A stretch of 64,000 nt of DNA from Winogradskyella ludwigii (GTDB lineage Bacteria; Bacteroidota; Bacteroidia; Flavobacteriales; Flavobacteriaceae). The position numbers were made by a program, and so were the translations under genes. The DNA is taken from the NCBI RefSeq assembly GCF_013403985.1, contig NZ_JABFDF010000005.1, positions 124,001 to 188,000 of the forward strand, given 5' to 3'. How positions within the stretch are numbered: the first letter of the stretch is position 1; each line of letters begins with the position of its first letter. Under the pieces are notes generated by a model. It ran no database searches. It saw nothing but the letters and a program-made list of their open reading frames with translations, and had not been told where the DNA came from. Shown piece by piece: positions 52,866 through 61,382 of this stretch.

Positions 52866-54071
52866 ATGAATACTAGAATCTTTACGATTGTAATTTTTTT
52901 ATGTGCATTTATTTCAACTACAGCACAAGAAATTAGCGATACATCTTTTGGTAAAGGCTTAATTAATTTTGTAGCTAAAGACAGTTCTTTTAGCATAAAA
53001 TTTGCACCACGCTTTCAAGTACGTACTAGTTCTATATGGAACCACGATGGCAATCAGTACGGAAATGCAGAATATGACTTTATTGTCCGTAGAGCACGCT
53101 TAAAATTTGATGGTTTTGCCTACTCTCCAAAATTAAAATACAAATTAGAACTTGGTTTATCTAACAGAGATATTGCTGGTGCCAATGATTTTAATAGAAA
53201 CACACCACGTTATATTTTAGATGCTGTAATCATGTGGAATTTTTCAGGCAACTGGGAACTTTGGGCAGGGCAAACAAAATTACCTGGAAATCTAGAGCGT
53301 ATTGTATCTTCAGGAAATATGCAATTTATTAATCGCTCGTTATTAAATAGTCGTTTTAATCTCGATAGAGATATAGGCATTCAATTGCACCACAAAACAG
53401 ATTTAGGTTCTAATTTTCTAATGCGCGAAAAATTTTCGATTTCTCAAGGTGAAGGTCGTAATGTTACCGAAGGCAACGAAGGTGGTTTACAATACACAGC
53501 ACGTTTAGAATTTTTACCGTTTGGTAACTTTCAATCTAAAGGAGAATATGTTCAATCGGATTTAAAACGAGAAGCCACACCAAAATTAATGATTGGTTTT
53601 GCCTATAACTATAATCAAGATGCTGTTAGAGAACGCGGTTTTAGTGGTGATTACATGATTAGAACTGATGAAACTATTTACGAAACTGACCAAACTTCTA
53701 TTTTCGCAGATGCCATGTTTAAATATAAAGGTTTTTCTTTTATGGGAGAATATGCTAAGCGTTCTGCCGGAAACGAAATAGCCACTGAAGCAGATGGCAT
53801 AACTCCAACAGGAGATATTGTTTTAACAGGAAACGCAATAAACTTACAAGCGGGCTATTTATTTAAAAGTAATTACGAAATTGCAGCACGTTTTACCACT
53901 TTAGATTTTGAGGACGTTACTGAAACATTACCAAGAGAACAATATACTTTAGGAGCCTCTAAATACATTGTTGGGCATAAATTAAAAGTTCAAACCGATA
54001 TTAGTTATTCTACTGAAAACAGTAATGACGATAGCATTATGTTTAGACTTGGATTCGATATACATTTTTAA
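52866..54071 (+). CDS. OprO/OprP-type phosphate-selective porin
   Basis: 401 residues. Signal peptide (FISTTAQ) and a 16-strand-type barrel of the phosphate porin family: KFAPRFQVRTSSIW near the N terminus, RRARLKFDGFAYSPKLKYKLEL, and a terminal Phe (FRLGFDIHF). Such porins admit phosphate or polyphosphate through the outer membrane. The next gene is a PiT-type phosphate transporter, and both promoters share the Pho-box-like repeats. Confidence 0.88.
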   Translation: MNTRIFTIVIFLCAFISTTAQEISDTSFGKGLINFVAKDSSFSIKFAPRFQVRTSSIWNHDGNQYGNAEYDFIVRRARLKFDGFAYSPKLKYKLELGLSNRDIAGANDFNRNTPRYILDAVIMWNFSGNWELWAGQTKLPGNLERIVSSGNMQFINRSLLNSRFNLDRDIGIQLHHKTDLGSNFLMREKFSISQGEGRNVTEGNEGGLQYTARLEFLPFGNFQSKGEYVQSDLKREATPKLMIGFAYNYNQDAVRERGFSGDYMIRTDETIYETDQTSIFADAMFKYKGFSFMGEYAKRSAGNEIATEADGITPTGDIVLTGNAINLQAGYLFKSNYEIAARFTTLDFEDVTETLPREQYTLGASKYIVGHKLKVQTDISYSTENSNDDSIMFRLGFDIHF

Positions 54072-54082
54072 CAAAAAAAAAC

Positions 54083-54127
54083 ATAACAATTAGGTAACGT
54101 ACTACTTTAATTGTATAAAGATATTTG
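54083..54127 (+). promoter_or_regulatory. Pho-box-like promoter of the PiT gene
   Basis: Boxes ATAACAA 54083, GTAACGT 54094 and CTTTAAT 54105 are 11 bp apart; the -7-like GATATTTG (54120-54127) begins 15 bp after the last. It overlaps a possible TTG start at 54111, which is therefore rejected. Confidence 0.55.
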
Positions 54128-54149
54128 CAAACTTATTTTAATTAGAATT

Positions 54150-56456
54150 ATGGATAATATTTACTTTTTAATGATCATTGCTTTAGCCATTTTAGCTATT
54201 GCAGATCTTGTAGTTGGTGTAAGTAATGATGCTGTTAATTTTTTAAATTCAGCGATTGGTTCTAAAGCCATTACTTTTAAAACCGTAGTCATTATTGCGA
54301 GTGTAGGTGTTGCTGTTGGAGCCATTTTCTCTAGCGGAATGATGGAAGTTGCCAGAAAAGGGATCTTTAATCCTAGTCAATTTATGTTTAATGAAATCAT
54401 GATTATTTTCATGGCAGTAATGATAACAGATATTCTACTCTTGGATTTCTTTAATACTATTGGTATGCCAACGTCTACGACAGTATCTATTGTCTTTGAG
54501 CTTCTTGGAGCTTCTGTTGCTATGGCATTGATAAAAATTGGTCATGATGGCGGACAATTTGCAGACGTTGTTAATTACATAAATACGTCTAAAGCCACCG
54601 AAATTATTTTAGGAATACTGCTCTCCGTGGTCGTCGCATTTTCCATTGGTGCTGTTGTGCAATGGTTTTCTAGACTCTTGCTCTCATACAACTTTGAAAA
54701 GAAGGCGGATTGGGTTGGAGCAATTTTTGGCGGATTAGCATTAACTGCAATCACTTATTTTATTTTCATTAAAGGTTTAAAAGGTACCTCTTATGCAAAT
54801 AATAACTACGATCTTTTAGGAGGAGTTACCATGAAAGACTTCTTAGAAAATAATGTCTTAGGTATTTTAGCCGTTAGTTCAGTATTCTGGTCGTTATTAT
54901 CTTATACTATAATTACATTTCTTAAAACTAACATCTATAAACTAATCATTATTGTAGGGACCTTTGCTTTAGCATTAGCGTTTGCTGGTAATGATTTAGT
55001 GAACTTTATTGGAGTTCCTGTCGCAGCATTTAATGCGTTTGAAGCTTGGGTAGATTCTGGATTAGCAGCAGAGAATTTCCCAATGACTGTCCTTGCAGAG
55101 AAAGTACCAACAAACAACTGGTTATTATTTGGTGCTGGTATGATTATGGTATTAACCTTATGGTTTTCTTCAAAAGCAAAAAAAGTAGTTAAAACATCGT
55201 TAGACCTTTCTAGTCAAGGAGAAACGGAAGAACGTTTTCAACCTAACTTTTTATCTAGAGGTTTTGTAAGAACTGCAATGGGTATGTCTCAAATGTCTTC
55301 TTATATATTACCAGAGTCTTGGCAGAAAAAAATAGACAAACAATTTATACAGCCAGCAACACCTAAACATGTTAAAGCTGCAGATTTACCTGCTTTTGAT
55401 ATGGTTAGAGCAGCGGTAAACTTAATGGTTGCAGCCGTTTTAATTTCTATTGCTACATCTTACAAATTGCCTTTATCTACAACTTACGTAACGTTTATGG
55501 TTGCCATGGGAACCTCTTTAGCAGATAGAGCTTGGGGAGCAGAAAGTGCGGTTTACAGAGTTGCAGGTGTTATTAACGTTATTGGAGGCTGGTTTTTTAC
55601 AGCATTTAGCGCCTTTACAGCAGCAGCATTAGTGGCTTACTTGCTAAACCTTAATTTACGCATAATGTTTCCTATTTTATTACTTACAGCTTTTGGCTTA
55701 TTAATAAGAAACTATTTATCTCACAAGAAAAAATCTAAAGCAACACCAGAAGAAGGAAGCTTAACAAAATCTGGAAGTAGTTCTGTACAAGGTGTTATTC
55801 TAGAAAGTGCACATAACATTGCTAACGTTGTAAAACGTGGAAACAGAATTTACACGAATGCTATCGAAGGTTTAGCAAAACAAGATTTATCATTACTTAA
55901 AAAGAATAAGAAACAGGTTACTAAGCTCTCTGATGAAGTTGATAACCTTAGAGATAATATATTCTACTTCATTAAAAACTTAGACGAAACAAGTTTAAGA
56001 GCTAGTAGCTTCTATATTAATATATTGGGTTATTTACAAGATATGACGCAGTCTTTAGAATACATATCAAAGACCAGTCATAAGCACATAAATAACAATC
56101 ATAAGAAGCTTAAATTTAGCCAAATTAAAGAGCTAAAAGAAATTGACTTAGCACTAGAAGACCTTTTTAACAACACTAAAGTCGCTTTTGACTCGCAATC
56201 TTTTGAGCAAATTGGGACTATAATAAAAGGTAAGAAACAAGTATTTGATTTGGTAACTGATAAAATTAACAAACAAGTAGATAGAACTAGAACAGAAGAA
56301 TCTAGCCCAAAGAACACAACGCTCTACTTTAGTTTACTTTTAGAAACCAAAGATTTACTTACAGCGACAATGAACCTGTTAGAGGAATACTATAACGCTC
56401 ATGATAGCTCAGTAGAACCTGCAACGATTAGTACAGACGACGAGACTCCTAATTAA
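54150..56456 (+). CDS. PiT-family inorganic phosphate transporter with C-terminal PhoU-like helical domain
   Basis: 768 residues from ATG 54150 (MDNIYFLMIIALAIL). The two PiT signature motifs are present: GVSNDAVNFLNSAIGS and AGNDLVNFIGVPVAAFNAF. About 12 membrane helices are followed from residue ~555 by roughly 210 residues of soluble helices with PhoU-like spacing (EGLAKQDLSLLKKNKKQVTK). Ordinary PiT proteins are about 420-500 residues with a separate regulatory partner, so this is a fused version. It should import phosphate with H+ or Na+ in the inner membrane, paired with the porin. Confidence 0.9.
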   Translation: MDNIYFLMIIALAILAIADLVVGVSNDAVNFLNSAIGSKAITFKTVVIIASVGVAVGAIFSSGMMEVARKGIFNPSQFMFNEIMIIFMAVMITDILLLDFFNTIGMPTSTTVSIVFELLGASVAMALIKIGHDGGQFADVVNYINTSKATEIILGILLSVVVAFSIGAVVQWFSRLLLSYNFEKKADWVGAIFGGLALTAITYFIFIKGLKGTSYANNNYDLLGGVTMKDFLENNVLGILAVSSVFWSLLSYTIITFLKTNIYKLIIIVGTFALALAFAGNDLVNFIGVPVAAFNAFEAWVDSGLAAENFPMTVLAEKVPTNNWLLFGAGMIMVLTLWFSSKAKKVVKTSLDLSSQGETEERFQPNFLSRGFVRTAMGMSQMSSYILPESWQKKIDKQFIQPATPKHVKAADLPAFDMVRAAVNLMVAAVLISIATSYKLPLSTTYVTFMVAMGTSLADRAWGAESAVYRVAGVINVIGGWFFTAFSAFTAAALVAYLLNLNLRIMFPILLLTAFGLLIRNYLSHKKKSKATPEEGSLTKSGSSSVQGVILESAHNIANVVKRGNRIYTNAIEGLAKQDLSLLKKNKKQVTKLSDEVDNLRDNIFYFIKNLDETSLRASSFYINILGYLQDMTQSLEYISKTSHKHINNNHKKLKFSQIKELKEIDLALEDLFNNTKVAFDSQSFEQIGTIIKGKKQVFDLVTDKINKQVDRTRTEESSPKNTTLYFSLLLETKDLLTATMNLLEEYYNAHDSSVEPATISTDDETPN

Positions 56457-56480
56457 GGTTAAATCGTAGCATTACACACC

Positions 56481-56518
56481 AAAGCCTCAACTCTTATTTA
56501 GAGTTGAGGCTTTTTTTT
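56481..56518 (+). terminator. intrinsic terminator of the phosphate unit
   Basis: AAAGCCTCAACTCT pairs with AGAGTTGAGGCTTT around TATTT, followed by T residues. Confidence 0.92.
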
Positions 56519-56684
56519 ATATAATATTGTAAGCGTCAATCATTCAGAATATTACATGAATATTTAGAATGCTTTATGGTTCTTAGATAAGGTTATTTCC
56601 CAAAAAAGACAGGCTTTCAACATCCAAAAGCCACCTTTTAGCGTATATATAACTTTAAAACTAAATGAACCCAAAAATTAAACT

Positions 56685-57536
56685 ATGAAGAAGATTTCAA
56701 TCCTATTAGTAACAACAATTTTATTAACGGCCTGTGTATCTAAGAAAAAATTCTTAGCATTAGAACAGCAACATGGTGAAACTGTAAGTGAGCTTACTAA
56801 AACTAAAGTAGAGAAAGAAGACTTAGAGAATAAGTTTGCTGCCATTGAAGCGCGTGTTAGTTCTTACAATACTAAAATACAATCATTAAATAATGATGTG
56901 GAAGGCTTAACCATAGAAAACAAAGCAAAATTTGAAGTTTCTAAAGACGGAACTGTAGCGTCTGGAGCAAGCAAAGAAAAAATGCGTGCGACTTTACAAA
57001 ATGTAAGTGCAGAAAAATTAGCAGGTGCTAAAACGTTAAAGGATTCTATGAATTTAGCGATTCAGTATAACTTAAGTAAAGCTATGAACACAAGCGATCT
57101 TAATGAAGATGGCGATATTGTAGTAGACATTAACGAAACAGTTGTAATGATTTCTATTGATGACGATATGTTATTTAGTACTGCAAGTTACAGAGTTGGA
57201 AACAAAGCTGATAAAATCTTAAAGAAATTAGCAGACGTTATTAATTCTGAACCAAGCTTAGATGTTATGGTAGAAGGCCATACAGATTCTAGAAGTATTA
57301 ATACGGATAAAATCTCTGATAACTGGGAATTAAGTGTTTTACGTGCCACTTCAGTAGTTAAAAAATTACAAAACCAATTTAATGTAGCACCCGAGCAATT
57401 AATTGCATCTGGACGTAGTAGCTACCAACCTTTAGTAGAAAATGACACATGGTCTAATAGAGCTAAAAACAGAAGAACACGTATTATTTTAATGCCAAAT
57501 ATTGATAAGTTCTTTGCTTTGATGGAAGCAAAATAA
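56685..57536 (+). CDS. OmpA-family lipoprotein
   Basis: 283 residues. Lipobox LLTACVSK, a coiled coil (about 25-80), then an OmpA C-terminal peptidoglycan-binding domain: VMVEGHTDSRSI and NWELSVLRATSVVKKL, followed by NRRTRIIL. It should link the outer membrane to the cell wall. It stands alone between two terminators. Confidence 0.93.
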   Translation: MKKISILLVTTILLTACVSKKKFLALEQQHGETVSELTKTKVEKEDLENKFAAIEARVSSYNTKIQSLNNDVEGLTIENKAKFEVSKDGTVASGASKEKMRATLQNVSAEKLAGAKTLKDSMNLAIQYNLSKAMNTSDLNEDGDIVVDINETVVMISIDDDMLFSTASYRVGNKADKILKKLADVINSEPSLDVMVEGHTDSRSINTDKISDNWELSVLRATSVVKKLQNQFNVAPEQLIASGRSSYQPLVENDTWSNRAKNRRTRIILMPNIDKFFALMEAK

Positions 57537-57560
57537 ATCACAAATCTATCTAAATTTACC

Positions 57561-57604
57561 AAAAGCATCCTTCCGTATAATTCGGCACAGGATGCTTTTT
57601 TTAT
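57561..57604 (+). terminator. intrinsic terminator
   Basis: AAAAGCATCCT pairs with AGGATGCTTTT around 17 bp, followed by T residues. Confidence 0.85.
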
Positions 57605-57633
57605 TTTGTAATTTGTAGCAAAAATAAATCTGT

Positions 57634-58353
57634 ATGAAATCTATTGTAGTCTTCCTTTTTTTATGCCTTTCAGTTATAGCCAACAGCCAAGATATTTCGG
57701 CCAACAAATTATTAGACGAAGCCCTAAAATATCATGATCCAAATAACAACTGGAAACAGTTTAATGATACGTTTACAGTTGTAATGACTAGTCCTAAAGC
57801 AGCAAAACGTACCAGTGTTATTTCTATTAACTTACCTGCAGAATATTTTAATGCAACGGCAACAAGAGACACAATAACCTCAACCTATACCTTAGATAAA
57901 GGAGTCTGTAAAATGAGTTATAATGGTAAAATAGTAGACAGCATCGCGGCTAAAGCAAAAAATATGACTTGCGAGAGAGGTATATTTTATAAAAACTACT
58001 ATTCTTATTTATACGGTTTACCAATGAAATTGAAAGATGGTGGCACTAATCTCAGTGATAAAGTTGAAAAGAAAACCTTTAAAGGCAATGACTACTTGGT
58101 TTTAAAAGTCACTTATGATGACGCTGTAGGAAGCGATGTTTGGTATTTCTATTTTAACCCAAGCACCTATGCTATGGAAATCTATCAGTTCTTTAAAACA
58201 GATGAGCATGGTAAAGAGAAATCAGATACAGGAGAATATATACTACTTTCTGAAGAAGCGCTTGTAAATGTTATTAAAATGCCTAAAGCTAGAGCCTGGT
58301 ATTATAATAAAGATGATAAGTATTTAGGAACTGATACTTTGGTTGAAGATTAA
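57634..58353 (+). CDS. secreted protein, DUF6503-like
   Basis: 239 residues. Signal peptide (SVIANSQ). The mature part is beta-rich, with LLDEALKYHDPNNNWKQF, CERGIFYKNYYSYLYGLP and SDVWYFYFNPSTYAMEIY. The pattern fits a LolA/DUF6503-type periplasmic fold that is common in flavobacteria, but I assign it by general resemblance only. No catalytic motif is visible. It stands alone between terminators. Confidence 0.6.
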   Translation: MKSIVVFLFLCLSVIANSQDISANKLLDEALKYHDPNNNWKQFNDTFTVVMTSPKAAKRTSVISINLPAEYFNATATRDTITSTYTLDKGVCKMSYNGKIVDSIAAKAKNMTCERGIFYKNYYSYLYGLPMKLKDGGTNLSDKVEKKTFKGNDYLVLKVTYDDAVGSDVWYFYFNPSTYAMEIYQFFKTDEHGKEKSDTGEYILLSEEALVNVIKMPKARAWYYNKDDKYLGTDTLVED

Positions 58354-58374
58354 AACATATATTCTGAATTTAAT

Positions 58375-58409
58375 AAAAATAGCATCTCAAAAATGAGATG
58401 CTATTTTTG
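58375..58409. terminator. bidirectional intrinsic terminator
   Basis: AAAAATAGCATCTCA and TGAGATGCTATTTTT form a near-perfect stem with a 5-nt A-rich loop and T residues after it; convergent genes end on both sides. Confidence 0.9.
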
Positions 58410-58421
58410 TTTACATTCAAA

Positions 58422-59099
58422 TTACGCTACATTCCATATTGTTTTAACTTCATCACAAATAATTTCAATATCATTTACTGTATCAGAAAAATTATTTGGA
58501 ACCGAAATAATTGAATCACCAAATACATCTATAGATAAACAGAGAGAATCAAGAACTTCTTCATCATCTTTTGCAATTATTTCTTTCAAATACTTGAAAA
58601 GCAAAGTCGATATGTATCTAGATTGTAAATTATCAAATACATTATTCTTTGATATATGAATTTTAACCGCTCCTAAGTATTTTTTTCCATCTAATTCAAG
58701 TCTTATTATAACATCAGGAGAAATAATTATTTCAACTCCATTTAAGAATATCGATTTAAATTTAGGTTTCTTTATTACTTCATGTGGAACATTACAAAGT
58801 AGATCTGGTAATTTTAAATTAATAAACCTTTTCATTGCCTCTAATGAGACTACTTTATCATTTATCTGTCTTACTTTTTCAGGTTTCCTGCTCAATAAAT
58901 CATCCATTCCATTAAGAATAGGCTCTAAATCCCCATGTTTTTCTATGGTCTTCTTCATCCTTGCTTTAGCAAGCTGATAATATGCCATCCTAAATTTATT
59001 CGGCTCTTTTTGTTGTCTAATAATTGTTCTCTTTTTAGCATCTGTAGCTTTAGAGAAATCAGCAAGCTGATTAATTGAAATTAAATAATTTTTGTTCAT
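58422..59099 (-). CDS. orphan accessory gene, possible nuclease-like fold
   Basis: 225 residues, no signal or membrane segment. The N-terminal 90 residues are basic and helical; the C-terminal half has a beta-rich core, IIISPDVIIRLELDGKK followed by LGAVKIHISKNNVFDNLQSR. The PD ... VK spacing resembles a PD-(D/E)XK nuclease core, but the E of ExK is missing, so activity is doubtful. It is a single gene flanked by AT-rich noncoding DNA, between housekeeping genes, which suggests recent acquisition. I cannot name a family. Confidence 0.5.
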   Translation of the reverse strand: MNKNYLISINQLADFSKATDAKKRTIIRQQKEPNKFRMAYYQLAKARMKKTIEKHGDLEPILNGMDDLLSRKPEKVRQINDKVVSLEAMKRFINLKLPDLLCNVPHEVIKKPKFKSIFLNGVEIIISPDVIIRLELDGKKYLGAVKIHISKNNVFDNLQSRYISTLLFKYLKEIIAKDDEEVLDSLCLSIDVFGDSIISVPNNFSDTVNDIEIICDEVKTIWNVA

Positions 59100-59274
59100 G
59101 TTGTATATGTATTTCTATAGGCTTATTTTAATTAAAAAACCCAAAAATGTTCATAAGTCCTAAAACGGTTAATAAAAAAAAGCATACTTAAAGCCCTATT
59201 ATATATGTGTTTTGAACTCAAAAAATCACTATAGAAATATTTAACTTGGTAGGTAGAAACTAATTTTGTTTCTT

Positions 59275-59395
59275 TGAAGAAGAAAGTAAGAGATTTTCTA
59301 AATCTCATTTTATTTTTTTATTACAAAGTAGGCCTAGGAACCAATTATTGTAAAAAAACAAAAACCAAGAGGGATATTTCACGATGTCCCTTTTT
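59275..59395 (+). ncRNA. candidate short transcript in an AT-rich gene gap
   Basis: A perfect -7 element TAATTTTG (59261-59268) is followed by two hairpins with T-runs: GAGATTT/AAATCTC (59290-59306) and GGGATAT/ATGTCCC (59371-59390). No -33 TTG at the usual distance and no ORF of substance. The rest of 59100-59503 shows only AT-rich sequence. Confidence 0.3.
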
Positions 59396-59503
59396 CAGTA
59401 CTTATCTTCAGCTGATATCATCATCTAATCATAATCTATTTTTTTATATTAAATAATTAACAATCAATATGTTAATTAAAAATTTTTACACTCAATTAAG
59501 CGC

Positions 59504-59541
59504 TAAAAAAAGTACCTTGAGTTGACTTTACCAAGGCACTT
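59504..59541 (-). terminator. intrinsic terminator of nrdBA
   Basis: On the minus strand AAGTGCCTTG pairs with CAAGGTACTT (one G-U pair), followed by seven T residues. It lies 31 bp past the nrdA stop. Confidence 0.85.
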
Positions 59542-59571
59542 CTCTAATTAACACTTGAACTATACTAGCTA

Positions 59572-61356
59572 TTAACCTTCACAACTAGCACATTCTTTCT
59601 TTTGCTTAAACTTCTGTGCAGCATTCATACTGTGTTGGTAGTACAATGATTTTACACCTAATTGCCAAGCTGTAACATAGATCTTATTAATATCTTTAAC
59701 TGGCATATCTGGATGCACCATAATGTTTAAAGATTGTGATTGATCTAAGTGATTCTGTCTGTTTGCCGCTTGATAGATAATGGTCATTTGGTCAATTTCA
59801 GAATAGGTTTTAAACACATCTTTTTCATGATCTGTAAGTCCTTCTAAATGTTGTACAGAACCATCATAATCACGGATGCTTTTCCAAACATCACTAGTGT
59901 TCATTCCTTTTTCCTTTAAAAGCTCTAATAAATAAGGATTCTTAATCGTTGTTTTTATTTTTGCAATATCCTTTACATAACTGTTAGACCAGATTGGCTC
60001 AATACCTTGCGATACTTGTCCTAAAATAAAGGCTGAAGATGTTGTTGGTGCTACAGCATTTAATGTTGTATTACGTCTTCCGTAGCCTTTTAATACTTCT
60101 GGCTCGCCAAATAACTTAGCTAATTCTTCTGATGCTTTTACGGACTTATCTTTAATTGTCTTAAAGATTTCACTATTTAAATCGAATGCTTCTTTACTGT
60201 CAAAACTTAAACTTTTAGACTGTAATAAAGAATGCCATCCTAAAGCACCTAAACCTAAAGCTCTGTTTTCTTTAGCAAACGTATAGGCCTTTTCCATAAA
60301 CATAAATGTATGTCTATCGTCACGGTTTTCAGAATCTCTATACACTTCTAATTTTGTAATAAATTCTTCTAATACAGCATCTAAAAAGTACACCATAGTT
60401 TCTACAGCATCTGTATCTTTCCACTTATCATAATGTAATAAGTTTATAGAAGATAATACACATACAAAAGACCAACGATCGTTTGTAGGTAACATAATTT
60501 CTGAACATAAGTTACTTGCGTAAATCTCATGCTTTTTATCTCTATACACGTCTGGCGCAGTATTGTTAGCGTTGTCTTTAAAGAAAATATAAGGATATCC
60601 TATTTCTCCTCTACGCTGTAATACTTTTGCCCAAATAGCACGTTTATCAGAATCACCATCAATCATTTCTTGCATCCACTCGTTACCTACAGTAACACCA
60701 TGCGTTAATTCTTGAATAGGGTTTCCTTCTGTTCCTATTTCTAAAAACTCATTAATATCTTGGTGATCTATTGGTAAGTATGGAGAAAAACGACCTCTTC
60801 TCACAGACCCTTGACTTACAACATCGACCATTTTTTCGAATAACTGCATAATATGTACAGCTCCAGAAGACTCACCATTGTTTTTTACTGGTGCACCTCT
60901 ATGACGCAGTTTACCAAAGTAACCAGAAGTACCACCTCCTAATTTAGACATCATACCTACTTCTGACTGTGTATACAAGATATCTCCCATATCATCAGAA
61001 ATATGTGAACCAAAACAACTAATGGGTAAGCCACGTTTTTTTCCAAAGTTTGACCAAACTGGAGATGCTAATGAGTAATACCCTTCGGCCATGTAGCCAT
61101 AGAACTTATCTGCAAAACCATCGATACCTAATATTTTTTCTGCATTATTAGCAATTTCTCTAATACGTTCTTCTGGAGTGGTATCTCCTGTAAGATAACC
61201 AGAGGCTAAAAACTGACGACTATGATCTGTTAACCATTTAATTTCCGGCTCTGCATTGGCCTCTTTTATTGCTTCCTTTCTAGCTTTGATTAATTCTTCT
61301 TGGCTAGATGTTTTTGTTGTTTCGTGAATCACTGTGTTTTTGATGTCTTGGTTCAT
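59572..61356 (-). CDS. nrdA: ribonucleoside-diphosphate reductase, alpha subunit (no ATP-cone)
   Basis: 594 residues, shorter than E. coli NrdA (761) because the N-terminal ATP-cone is absent. Substrate-site motifs are intact: NLCSEIMLP with the first redox Cys, LNAVAPTTSSAFILGQ, and the radical-transfer pair in SLYYQHSMNA. The C-terminal CASCEG contains the CxxC used for re-reduction. It makes dNDPs from NDPs together with NrdB encoded 26 bp upstream. Confidence 0.95.
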   Translation of the reverse strand: MNQDIKNTVIHETTKTSSQEELIKARKEAIKEANAEPEIKWLTDHSRQFLASGYLTGDTTPEERIREIANNAEKILGIDGFADKFYGYMAEGYYSLASPVWSNFGKKRGLPISCFGSHISDDMGDILYTQSEVGMMSKLGGGTSGYFGKLRHRGAPVKNNGESSGAVHIMQLFEKMVDVVSQGSVRRGRFSPYLPIDHQDINEFLEIGTEGNPIQELTHGVTVGNEWMQEMIDGDSDKRAIWAKVLQRRGEIGYPYIFFKDNANNTAPDVYRDKKHEIYASNLCSEIMLPTNDRWSFVCVLSSINLLHYDKWKDTDAVETMVYFLDAVLEEFITKLEVYRDSENRDDRHTFMFMEKAYTFAKENRALGLGALGWHSLLQSKSLSFDSKEAFDLNSEIFKTIKDKSVKASEELAKLFGEPEVLKGYGRRNTTLNAVAPTTSSAFILGQVSQGIEPIWSNSYVKDIAKIKTTIKNPYLLELLKEKGMNTSDVWKSIRDYDGSVQHLEGLTDHEKDVFKTYSEIDQMTIIYQAANRQNHLDQSQSLNIMVHPDMPVKDINKIYVTAWQLGVKSLYYQHSMNAAQKFKQKKECASCEG

Positions 61357-61382
61357 GTGGTCGTTTTATGGTCGTTTGTGGT

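Noticed and set aside
58393..58659. Plus-strand reading frame over the end of the orphan gene
   Set aside because: Antisense shadow of the 58422-59099 gene.
59274..59456. 60-codon plus-strand frame (MKKKVRDFLNLIL...)
   Set aside because: Runs through two hairpins with T-runs and has low-complexity composition; more likely noncoding.
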